Shown here: positions 44,001 to 52,905 of the stretch, in pieces
How positions within the stretch are numbered: the first letter of the stretch is position 1
Layout: each line of letters opens with the position of its first letter
Notes under the pieces: model-generated
Seen by the model: the letters and a program-made list of their open reading frames with translations, nothing else
The model's database searches: none
Told to the model about the DNA's origin: nothing
Made by a program: the position numbers and the translations under genes
Assembly: GCA_905221605.1 (NCBI GenBank)
Contig: CAJNDS010002234.1
Span: 396,849-460,848, forward strand
Length of the DNA stretch: 64,000 nucleotides
Direction: 5' to 3'
Source: Symbiodinium natans
Lineage: Eukaryota; Sar; Dinophyceae; Suessiales; Symbiodiniaceae

Positions 44001-44700
44001 CCCCCCTACTGCTCAGCCCCTTCATGCAGTGTACAATCGTCTAATACATCGATGTTCTTATGCCGGGAGGCGGAGATGGAGCCCGGGGACGAAGAGGAGC
44101 ATTTGTCTCCGGGCTTTTGCGTTCCGGAGTGTAGGGTTCAGGCTTGAGGGTTTAGGGTTTGTGTGGCTCCTGGGCCTTGTTTTTGTGGGTATTTGGGTTT
44201 CAGGGGTGGTAAGTGATGGTTTCAAGCCGGTTGCCGACTGCACTGATCATACTGCCCATCCTGCTGAAGAGTGAAGCAGAGGATCTTCCACTTGACGCAG
44301 GAGCCAATCGCCATCATTCTCCCCTCATTTTCCTCCTAATGCGGTTACAAGAAATAAAGCCTATCCCAAATATCCAGTCTACAGAAAGTCCCCATATTCT
44401 TCCACTTTGGGATCTAATTGCGTCGAGCTGTGGTTTCCTCCCAAGCATCTGGCCCCCCTAGCTGCAATCCTTAATGGGTGCTGCTTGAAGACTGCCTTAT
44501 GCCTAGGGCCGTGTGAGCCTTATTCCCTTAGGTGACGCAGAGAAATAACCCCTAAACCCTAAACCCTAAAGGTTTAGGGTTGAGGGCTTAGGTGTAGGAT
44601 TGTCGCGAGCGGAAGGATCCGACAGAGCCCGAGAATTACCTAGTCGTGCCCGTCCGCACCTTACAACCGTACTGCTGGGGATACAGCTATGAATTTCTGG
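41002..44700 (+). CDS. Probable FIST-domain protein, exons
   Basis: Exons 41002-41059, 41211-41256, 41682-41755, 43138-43201, 43671-43758, 44070-44120 and 44628-44700, all keeping phase. The product reads SNADDKSVVDASMEVFTNA, GPEWGTIVIILGGRYQ, LRNFDPERFVALLQQRCPKA, GIIG, an acidic linker (ELPSDEASSPIP), TSLSGDVPLTAMVSRGCKAI, then EMEPGDEEEHLSPGFC and PENYLVVPVRTLQPYCWGYS. The 'F..LL...CP.A.IIG' and 'LSGDV...T.VS.GCK.I' pieces resemble the FIST_N sensory domain (ligand binding in signalling proteins; known mostly from bacteria, also in algae). Donors are GC, GC, GC, GA, GC, GT, GT. The domain call rests on two short motifs from memory. Confidence 0.5.
42417..42837 (+). repeat. G-rich low-complexity block
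   Basis: (GGGGGTG)n and pure G runs, broken twice by related single-copy words (GGAATCCTTTCTTCA and GGAATCCTTAAATGGAG), so it is a decayed repeat of about 190 bases. It lies in the long intron between putative FIST exons. Open frames across it (Gly- or Pro/His-rich) are artefacts. Confidence 0.9.
43262..43420 (+). repeat. TTTAGGG cluster
   Basis: Telomere-like units with GGGATCTA variants in the intron after exon 43138-43201. A second CCCTAAA cluster (43600-43650) precedes exon 43671. Confidence 0.85.
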
Positions 44701-45090
44701 GTAAAGCAGCCCCAATCGAGTTGAAATCGAGTTGAGGTGCCGGAACGAGGAAACCATGTCGTTCATGACGTTCATGATATATCCATATCTCCAGATTTCT
44801 CTGCTGAGACCCTGGTGGATTCTGTCGGCGCGCGACACGAGCCTTTGGGCCTGGCAATCGAAGCCCAGCAGGCATTGGGGCCTTTGGGGCTTAGGGATTA
44901 GTCAGGTTAAGGGGGTGGGGCCGACAGACCGCAGGCGTCAGGCTTGCATTGTGACCACGATACCGACTTCTACGATTCTCTGCATGTCCATTTCGGATAG
45001 TCTTTACTTACTAGTATTGTGATTATGACTAAACGGTTGTTGTTCTACATCGCTATATACCGAGTTCATGCCTATAGACCTCATTACACC

Positions 45091-45122
45091 CTCCCCCCCC
45101 CCCCCCCCCCCCCCCCCCCCCG
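45091..45122. repeat. Poly-C tract
   Basis: About 31 consecutive C, followed by GCTAAGCCCTAAACCC. Confidence 0.95.
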
Positions 45123-45200
45123 CTAAGCCCTAAACCCGAAACCCTAAACCCTAAAGGCCTCATGTAGCCCTGTGAGACATAAATCTCGAGCCTTCTGCAG

Positions 45201-45278
45201 AAACATGGCGGCCTGCCACTTTACGCCGGGCTGCGACCACGGGGTCAAGAACAAGGCCCGCGTCGAGCCTTCGAAGCT
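45201..45278 (+). CDS. Exon with canonical GTATGT donor
   Basis: Follows CTTCTGCAG, phase 2, and ends AAGCT|GTATGTAG. The best of three open frames reads NMAACHFTPGCDHGVKNKAR then VEPSKL, with a C-x7-C-x-H spacing that could bind zinc. May be a late exon of the preceding gene. Confidence 0.45.
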
Positions 45279-45555
45279 GTATGTAGGGGTTTAGGGTTTA
45301 GGGTTTAGGGTTTAGGGTTTAGGGTTTAGGGTTCAGCAGCTCCGGATCGAGCAGTTTTATGGTAGTGTTATATTTATGGCTCGGATATAACACCCACCCA
45401 CCCAGAGAATCCCATAACATTAAGAAACTATAAAGTGTATCATCAAACAAAAGTTCTTTTCAACGAAGACTACGGCTACGAAACAAATTCGTTCTTAACA
45501 ATCCGCATAGCGTCACACAAAGATGAGCATTCCAAGACAAAGAAAGCTCGGAAAA

Positions 45556-45690
45556 TGGAGGGTGGTGGGGGGTGGGGGGGAGGGGTGGGGGGGTGGGGGG
45601 GGTGGGGGGGTGGGGGGGGGGGGGGGGGGTGTGAGGGGGCAGGGGGGGGGGGGCCCACCCCACCCCCCACCACCCCCCCAACCCCCCCCT
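45556..45690. repeat. G-run/C-run inverted repeat
   Basis: About 95 bases of GGGGGTGGGG meet about 40 bases of complementary CCCACCCCACCCCCCACCAC, so one strand can fold into a very stable hairpin. Confidence 0.85.
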
Positions 45691-45694
45691 TGAA

Positions 45695-45942
45695 TTTCGG
45701 TGCCTTGCCCACGAATTTTTGTGCCCCTGCCACCAATTTGCATGCCCGAAAATTCGTGGGCAAAGCACAAAATTTCGTGGGCAAAGGCATAAAAATTCGT
45801 GGGCAAGGCACATTTTGGGGTTTTAAGCCTTGCCCACGGGCCCAAAAATCCGAAGCGTGCCTTGCCCACGATTTGTTGTGCCTTGCCCACGAAGTTTTGT
45901 GCCTTGCCCACGAAGTTTTGTGCCTTGCCCACGAAACCCATT
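45695..45942. repeat. 22-base repeat in both orientations
   Basis: The word TGCCTTGCCCACGAAGTTTT occurs in + orientation near 45700, then three times inverted (TTCGTGGGCAAAGCAC near 45750, 45772, 45794), then five times in + orientation (45828 to 45935, the last four about 22 bases apart). Together with the adjacent G/C hairpin this is a compound foldback of about 390 bases. Confidence 0.9.
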
Positions 45943-46711
45943 AGGGTTTATATATGTGTATTATGTATATATCTAGAAAGAGAGGTTTAGGGTTTAGGGT
46001 TAGGAGGGCTTCAGGTTTCGTTTTGACCCTTAACCCTGAACTCCGAACCCTAAGCAGCCCTCATCCCTACCATTATTTCAAAGTGTATTTTTTGTGTGTA
46101 TCTATATATATATATATAGATTTCACTACCAATGCTTAGATCATTCCATTATCACTATCGCAAGTATTATCCCGGAGCCTACATGGCCCGATCCAAACCT
46201 GCCTCCCGAAAGCCTCTCCAAGGCCCACAATCTCCAGAGTGCTTTCGAATTTTGATCCCTAAACCTTGAAATTTCACACGCGCCAAAGAACTGGTGAGCC
46301 ATATGAGCGCTTACCTCCTCCCCCCCCAGCCGACCGACACACCTAAAACCTTAAACCCCCAGAAGCCTCAAGCCTTCAAAACGACCACACTCTTGTCACC
46401 CTCCCAAATCACTCCCAAAGCCCACAACACCCACTTAACACCCCTTAAGCCCCTTCAAAGCACCCCTTTAAACAGCCCCTTAAGCCCCCTTAAGGCCCCC
46501 TTCAACCCCCTGAAACCCCTTTCAAAGCACCCCCTTTGGGCCAACACGCGCAAGAGAAGCCGTAGGCTTCCTCCTGGAGCAGCTGGGCCAGGCGCAGGGG
46601 CTATCAAACGGTTTTAATCATAATGCGGTTTAGGTTTGTTTGTTATTTTTATTCTGATTTTTATTTTGTTAGTTCTAATTTTATTAATTTGTTTTTTTTT
46701 TTTTTTGGTGG

Positions 46712-46731
46712 GGGGGGGGGGGGGGGGGGGT
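46712..46731 (+). repeat. T-run then G-run
   Basis: About 14 T, GG, T, then about 20 G, followed by GGGCCCGTG repeats (46772-46860). Confidence 0.9.
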
Positions 46732-46771
46732 AGGGTGTTTTTTTTGGGGCATGGTCTTTTGGGTGGGCGGG

Positions 46772-46860
46772 CCCGTGGGCCCGTGGGCCCGCGGGCCCGT
46801 GCGCTGGGCTCGTGAGCCCGTGAGCCCGTGAGCCCGTGAGCCCGTGAGCCCGTGCACGGG
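46772..46860. repeat. (GGGCCCGTG)n self-complementary tract
   Basis: Nine-base unit containing the palindrome GGGCCC, changing into GTGAGCCC units. The same unit recurs at 48137-48192. Confidence 0.9.
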
Positions 46861-46977
46861 CCTGGACCTTGCCAAAACAAAGCCTTGAAACACTAAGTCT
46901 TGAAACAAAGCCCCGCCCGCCTTGAAATACTAAGTCGTGAAGTCCAAGACCCTGAAGCCTACAATCTTACTCCTAAG

Positions 46978-47040
46978 ACTGTGAGCCTCTGGTATGTGGC
47001 AATGCAAGACTATTACAAGCTTTGGCATCATCGTGTGTAA
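46978..47040 (+). CDS. Duplicated terminal exon, copy A
   Basis: After TCCTAAG, reads TVSLWYVAMQDYYKLWHHRV and TAA (47038-47040). Paired with copy B 473 bases downstream. Differences are mostly silent or conservative (CTT/CTC, CAT/CAA, CGT/CGC), which suggests both were under coding constraint, at least for a time. Confidence 0.55.
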   Translation, partial: TVSLWYVAMQDYYKLWHHRV

Positions 47041-47450
47041 ATGGAACATGTCAGGCTTGCGTTTCCTAAGCTGCGGGGGTTCAGGACAAGGCGTTGGAAG
47101 ATTTACTTGATCCGAAGCAAACGCAAAACCCGAGGTCTTGAAGCCTTGTTCTCAAAACCTAAGCCCTACTCAAACCGAGATCCTGAAACCTATAGCCACT
47201 ACACCTTAACCCTTAAACTTCAACCCTAAAACCCTAACCCTGCAAATCCTAAAGTCCCCAAGCATCTACTTCGCAAAGCTTCTTTAAACTCTAATCACCG
47301 CAGTCGCTAGCCTGCCTCTCCCTTGAAATACTAAATCTTGAACAAAGCCCTAACCCCCTTGAAATATTAAGTCGTGAAATCCAAAGAATCCTAAAGCCTA
47401 ACCTGAAGCCTGCAATCTTAAGAGCCTAAAACCTCAACTCTACTCCTAAG

Positions 47451-47513
47451 AACGTGAGCCTCTGGTATGTGGCAATGCAAGACTATTACAAGCTCTGGCA
47501 ACATCGCGTGTAA
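47451..47513 (+). CDS. Duplicated terminal exon, copy B
   Basis: After TCCTAAG, reads NVSLWYVAMQDYYKLWQHRV and TAA (47511-47513). Either copy could end the same gene, giving alternative C-termini. No upstream partner exon was identified. Confidence 0.55.
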   Translation, partial: NVSLWYVAMQDYYKLWQHRV

Positions 47514-48136
47514 ATGGAACATGTTAGGCTTGCGTTTCCTAAGGACAAGCGTTGGAGATCCGAAGCAAACGCAAACCCAAGGTCTTGAAGCCTTGTTCTC
47601 AAAACCTAAGCCCTATTCAAGCCAAGATCCCAAGCTTCTGGAGCCTTAGAACCTTGTAAACCCGCAACCCCGGGCGCTGTGACTGACTGCGGCAGTTTTG
47701 TTTGTGTGAGCCATGATGTGGACATGCGTCCGAGCCCATGCTACATCCGACGCCATAGCAGTCCCACAGTGTCTCCCGGACGATACTCAGCTAAACTGTA
47801 AACCTTTCATCCTAAACCCTATAGCCCTCATCCCGAACCCGAAAGACCTTCTTTAAAGCTGTAATCACCGCAACAGCACCGATTTTCTCCCCAAACCCGA
47901 ACGCTTTCTAAGTTTGGGTATGGGTTTGAGGCGTTCTCGAGCAGGGTTTTCGCGAAGTTGACGTGGCTTGTAGTCTCGTGCCCTGTCAAACGACCTTTGT
48001 GACAATTTGAGAGTGGTAGACGACAAGGTGGGGAGCGGGATAAAACCGGCAGCAAAGATTTTTGGTGGTCAGGATAGCGTAGAGCAATAGGCAGAAGTTA
48101 TAAGTCATAGTAACGACATCACAAGCCTGGGCTGCG

Positions 48137-48192
48137 GGCCCGTGGGCCCGTGGGCCCGTGGCCCGTGGGCCCGTGGGCCCGTGGGCCCGTTG
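48137..48192. repeat. (GGGCCCGTG)n, second locus
   Basis: Six units with one short unit (GGCCCGTG). Same sequence as 46772-46860. Confidence 0.9.
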
Positions 48193-48339
48193 ATCTTCTT
48201 TAAAGAGGCCTGCCCGTGGAACAGGGTATTCTCTTTTTTTGGGGTTAGGGTTCTTTTTGGGGGGTTCAGGGTTTGGGGTTTATTGGTTTAGGCTCTCTTC
48301 TATAAGGATAGTAGTTGCTTTGCTAGAGACCCGCAAACG

Positions 48340-48474
48340 GAGCCCATAGCTTTCAACTTTCATCCGTCTGCGCGCTGGCACTCCTTGCTGGGTCTTCACG
48401 CGCATTGGACTATCGTTTGGATGTTTTGCGGAACGATGAGACTCTCAACACCTGTTGTGAGCCGCGGTTACAGG
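48340..48474 (+). CDS. Exon, unrecognised
   Basis: An open frame reads QLSSVCALALLAGSSRALDY then RLDVLRNDETLNTCCEPRLQ, ending CAGG|GTTTCAGG. The first part is hydrophobic and signal-peptide-like, but no ATG lies upstream in frame, so it is an internal or second exon. The start is not fixed. Confidence 0.45.
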
Positions 48475-48690
48475 GTTTCAGGTTTAGGGGGGGTCCGTCT
48501 TCTCGGTTGGAAAATGCCGGCATCTCAGGCCCAACATCACAAGTTGAGCGTTTGGGGCTCTTGGTACATCTTTGCAGGTCTCCGAGACCCCTCAACTCGG
48601 ACTAGACTCTAAAGCCTCAAGGCCTAAACCCTGACCTTACGAAGCTTCAAACACTAGAAGCCCAAAAGCTGAAAAAAAAAAAAAAACAAG

Positions 48691-48805
48691 GCCTCCTTCA
48701 GCGCGGGTGGCAAAATGCGGTTGCCTTTTGACGCAACGTTGCAGGCCCAATGCGCGGGCACCCAGAGCAGATTTGGGCGCATGCTTCAGGCTGTGTGCAC
48801 TTCGG
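48691..48805 (+). CDS. Exon, unrecognised
   Basis: After an A-run and CAAG, 38 codons read ASFSAGGKMRLPFDATLQAQ then CAGTQSRFGRMLQAVCTS, ending TCGG|GTTTTT. Well composed; unknown family. Probably the same gene as the exon at 48340, though the phases do not join directly. Confidence 0.5.
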
Positions 48806-49476
48806 GTTTTTGCAGGGTTCGGGGTGGGACCCCCGTCCCCCCCCTCCCCCCCCGCTCCCCCCCAGCTCGTTTCTTAGATAGTAGAACTTGAATAGAAGCT
48901 TTCAGGGGCCACCACGCTATGCTCCTGCAAAGCAGTCTTCCGTGAACCCTCAACTCTACACGACTCCTAAACCCCACTCAAACTCTAACAACTCAAGCCC
49001 TAAGCCAAAGCACCCTATATAAATCCCTAGAACCCTAAGCCCCAAACACCAACCCAAAACCGCACCACGTGGAGGGTGGGGGGGGGAACCAGAAGTCGCC
49101 CAAACCACCCTCGAACCCTAAACCCTATACAAATCCACAAAACCCTAAACCCCAAACCCCAAACCCTAATCCTGAATCCCAAAGGCGGCGCCAATCCCGA
49201 TTGCGAGGCCGGCCCATTAAATCACAAAAGCTTCTCCATGCAACGCTCAGCAACTCTGATCGCCGGGCGAATTTGGGGTGTGGGAGTTTGGGGTTCAGGA
49301 AGTTTGGAGTTTAGGAGTTTGGGGTTTCTGCAGCTCAATATTTTTTTGCGTCGGAAAGGAAGACACCATTTCGGGCTGACACAGGGGCTGGCTCCTACGA
49401 TTCAGAGATCAGTTTGAGAATAGCCATTGAGAATGAATCTCAAGGCCTCCCGTAGTCGACAATCGACAAAAGTGAT

Positions 49477-49685
49477 AGGGTTTAAAGGGTTTAAAGGGTT
49501 TTAAGGGTTTAAAGGGTTTAAAGGGTTGAAAGGGTTTAAAGGGTTTAAAGGGTTTAAAGGCTTTAAAGGGTTTAAAGGGTTTAAAGGGTTTAAAGGGTTT
49601 AAAGGGTTTAAAGGGTTTAAAGGGTTTAAAGGGTTTAAAGGGTTTAAAGGGTTTAAAGGGTTTAAAGGGTTTAAAGGGTTTAGGG
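49477..49685 (+). repeat. (GGGTTTAAA)n array, about 23 units
   Basis: Nine-base derivative of the telomere-like word, nearly perfect, with single GGGTTGAAA, GGGTTTTAA and GGCTTTAAA variants. The only array of this unit here. Confidence 0.95.
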
Positions 49686-49877
49686 CTTAATAGGGTTTTT
49701 TTCGAGGGGGTTCACCCAAACCAATTCAGCTGTCGAGGGTGTTGTCGGTCCTTGGGCGGGGTGGCCGAGACTGGCTTCTGGCTACATGGCCACACTTGCA
49801 TGTTCAAGTGCTGCGGAGCCGAAGCCTACTCCCTGCTAGCGCCCACTCCACCCAAAACTTTTTAAAAAACTCACAAG

Positions 49878-51663
49878 CCCGAAGCACTCCAAGACGTCCG
49901 AAAGCGCCTTCTTCAGCGTTTCAGGGATCCCTATGTCTTTACAAGAACCATCCCTCTGCTTCACCAGGTGGGGCTCTTCCAGCTGAACCCGGACACCTGC
50001 CTCGAGGAGTGCCTTGCATCACATCTCCTACGTCCTACATCCTACACCAGAATCCTAAGCCTCTGCCGACCAGGACCTGCGGCGGCATCTGGGCCACGTG
50101 CGAAAGAACTGCGAGGACCGGAGGGTGCCGCAGCATGGTTTGGGGGTTCTTATAAACTCCGAAAACCGGGACGCCCCTCCTCCCCCCTCAGTCACAAACA
50201 TAAGCCAACTGCTGAAAGCCTAAGTCCCAGAACGCCTTGTCTCCTCCAGTCTCCTTGAAACAAAACTCTTCTCCACTCCTACATGCACGGCCGAGCTTTG
50301 TGCTGTATGTACTGTAAAAAGCACCGTTTGTTCCCCACCCTGCTGAAAGCCTTTTTTTATCCATTCTGACGACCCTACATAGACTGGTAGACCCTCAATC
50401 CTCAGAGGAGCGTCAGGAAGAGATCCTGGGCGCGCCGGCCCCAAAGGCTTTGGGGTTCGGGCCGGGGACGTTGTCACATAAGACCCGAAGCTCTAGTTTA
50501 GGATTGACTTTTAAGAGCCTCTCCTCTTTTAACTGTTATACCTACGGTCCTCAAGGTCGGGTTTATGGTCAATGTTTTGGGTTTGTCACCACATGTGAAG
50601 GAACTAGGTTAACTAGTGATGATTGCCTTACCCCTAGAACAGCAGGGGCAAGGGTGTTGAGCTTCAGCTCCCTTAAGCTATAAGCCTGTCCTGAAGCCCC
50701 CAACCCCGAAACCCCCAACCCTCCTTCAGGTCTCAGGATCCTCCGTGCGGTTTTGCCGGCGCAAGCCTCCCTTGTTTACAGGGACAGGCCCGGCGCGCAG
50801 GCGCAAAGGTACTTTGGAGCCCCCCACAACAGCAGCCCATGGTGCAATTTGAAAAAGCCTCAAACCTTCAAACTCCCCGACATCCTCCCCCAAAGCAACT
50901 GAACCTCAGCTCTCTCCCAAGCCCCAAACCCTAAAGGCCCTAGACTTCCCCTTAAGCCCCAAGGCCTGAGCCCCATAATATAGGGCTCGGAATAATTACG
51001 ATGAGTCTTCCCTTATGGTCCGTTTATAATGGTACTACAAGAACCCCCACCCCATTCTAATTCTTAAGGCCCCCGTAGACCCCCAAAACCATGTGGTCTC
51101 TGGCGGCGCCATGGCGCCCAGCCGTCCCGCAGCTCGTAGTCGGCGTGCAGGGCACGAGGGCCGGGAGCCTCGGAAAACGGATTCGGGGCTTGGGGGGTTT
51201 TAGGGCTTAGAGGGGCTTCTGGATTTGTTTATAAGGGTGCTGGTTTTGACTTCATATGTTTGGGTTCAGGGCTTGGAGGGTTCGGGTTCAGGGCTCGCAG
51301 CTACTGGGATGTTGTCCAGGGCCTCACGGTCGTAGTGCTTTGTCTAGGATTCAGGGACCCTAAACACCCCTAAAGCCTAAACCCTAAACCCTTAGCCGCA
51401 GCATGGCACACGGCCCTATGAACACTGTTCGGCTTGGTGGGGCTTGGTGTAGTCTGAGATTCAGGGTTCATGGTTCAAGGTTCAAGGTTGAGGGTTTAGG
51501 GTTTAGGGTTTAGGGTTCAGGGGGAAAAAGTAAGCCTAAGTTGTCCCCAAACCGAAGCGATGGCATCAGAGGCAGTCTCATCCAAAGCTAAAGCTTGATG
51601 AGGCGAAGGGACCACGACATGAGCTTACTTTGGCGCGTGGCCGCCGACCCTCGGATGTATTTG
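49878..51663 (+). CDS. Four-exon segment of unrecognised protein
   Basis: Exons 49878-50015, 50074-50137, 50730-50808 and 51609-51663, joined in phases 0, 1 and 2. Donors are CTT|GCATCA (GC), CATG|GTTTGG (GT), AAAG|GTACTT (GT); the last exon ends TTG|GTTTAGGG, a telomere-like word. The product reads PEALQDVRKRLLQRFRDPYV, FTRTIPLLHQVGLFQLNPDT, CLEECL, DLRRHLGHVRKNCEDRRVPQ, HGLRILRAVLPAQASLVYRD, RPGAQAQR, DHDMSLLWRVAADPRMYL. Helical and charged. The segment is incomplete at both ends. Confidence 0.6.
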
Positions 51664-51924
51664 GTTTAGGGTTTAGGGTTTGGGGTTTAGGGTTTAGGGC
51701 TTAGGGGTGAGTGTCCAGGGCTTTAGGATCTTCTCATACGGCTCTTGGGCCCTCAAACCCGAGGAGTTGAGACCCCAGAGCCCTCCCTAGGAGGCACAGG
51801 TTTCTCTGTAGGAGGGTCCTTGGAGCCGTAGGGTCTTGAGGGTTGTACCCAGACTCCTCAAATTTTCCCAGAACTCCCCCCTTTGTTTTCGGGGGGTTAG
51901 AGGCCACCAGCTTAGAGGGTCCAG

Positions 51925-51972
51925 TTACCCTAAACCCTAAACCCTAAACCCTAAACCCTAAACCCTAAACCC
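51925..51972. repeat. (CCCTAAA)n array
   Basis: Seven perfect units in a gene-poor stretch (51664-52460). Other TTTAGGG words are at 51493-51520 and 51663-51700. Confidence 0.95.
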
Positions 51973-52352
51973 ACGGGTTAGGATTCAGGGTTTAGTTTCT
52001 GACTTGGGGATGACTCATGCAGGAGCCTCACGAGTTGCTGATATTTACCCCTTCCCCCCCCCTAATCATCCCTAAACAGATTGGGGGGTTTGATGTTTTT
52101 TGTGTGGTTCGGGTCTCAGGATTTCGGAGCCACGGTGACCAGCGTGAACGCGATGGGAGTTGGATTGACGTGGGCGCCATTTTACAATTTCTTTGGCCAT
52201 AATCCCGGTCTATCTATCGATTTATCTACCCGATTGATTATGTAGACATGTATAATTGTATATATATATACACACACACATGTCCTTAAAACCCCCCAAA
52301 ACAACTTGGGGTCCAGAGTTTAGGTCTTAGCCTTACGAGAATCTCTGCGGGT

Positions 52353-52424
52353 TAGATGTTCCCCCCCTATCCTAACAGTCCTTACTAGGGATCCTACTAA
52401 GGACTCTTAAAGGAGGACCATCCC
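52353..52424. repeat. MITE-like foldback, copy 6 (short)
   Basis: GATGTTCCCCCCCTATCCTA, then ACAGTCCTTACTAGGGA, with shortened inverted CTAAGGACTC and GACCATCCC. Confidence 0.65.
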
Positions 52425-52461
52425 AAGCCGTCGCCTTTAAAGCCCTAACCGTGCTGTCCAG

Positions 52462-52532
52462 GAGTGGCCCGAGCCGCAGGAGGTGGTGAGGAGCCACTCA
52501 ACGTCGCCGCCCGGACTGCGAGGGTGGCAAAG
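52462..52532 (+). CDS. Exon upstream of the oxidoreductase
   Basis: After CTGTCCAG, in phase 1, reads VARAAGGGEEPLNVAARTAR then VAK and ends AAG|GTTGAT. All three frames are open here, so the choice rests on composition. May be an N-terminal exon of the oxidoreductase. Flanked by two MITE-like elements. Confidence 0.4.
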
Positions 52533-52571
52533 GTTGATGGCATTGTAACTTGTGGAGGATCGCTTGCAAGG

Positions 52572-52681
52572 TTGGGATGTTCCCCCTTATACTGACAGCC
52601 CTTAGTCGGGATTATAGTATCCTGTAGTATCATTCCATATCATTCCTATGAAGGACTTTAGTATCATGGAGAACATCCCAA
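52572..52681. repeat. MITE-like foldback, copy 7
   Basis: GGGATGTTCCCCCTTATACT, then GACAGCCCTTAGTCGGGA, with inverted ATGAAGGACTTTAGTATC and GGAGAACATCCCA. Confidence 0.75.
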
Positions 52682-52905
52682 TTGTAAGGCTTTTTCAGAG
52701 TTTAGGCTAGGTATTTTTCGTCTAGGAAGGGTGCGATGCGGAGCACAGTGGAATGCATGGGAGAGGCCGCGTCGCCCAGCACCGAAACCCTACATGCCCC
52801 CAAACCCTAAACCCACCATTTGTGCTTGTTCTTACTCGTACTCCTCCGTGCTAGCATGCATGCGCGTTGCGCATCGGAAAGTGCATGAACCCACTGAACT
52901 CCGAG

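Larger units (their letters stand above)
46882..47640 (+). repeat. Two diverged tandem copies of about 320 bases
   Basis: 46882-47220 and 47321-47640 align along most of their length (shared CTTGAAATACTAAGTCGTGA, GTGAGCCTCTGGTATGTGGC, AATGGAACATGT, CTTGAAGCCTTGTTCTCAAA), with small gaps. Each copy carries one version of the exon described in the next two entries. Confidence 0.85.

Noticed and set aside
51080-51180. Exon on either strand (minus LHADYELRDGWAPWRRQ; plus VPQLVVGVQGTRAGSLG)
   Set aside because: Both frames look coding and neither has a clear splice pair, so I could not choose.
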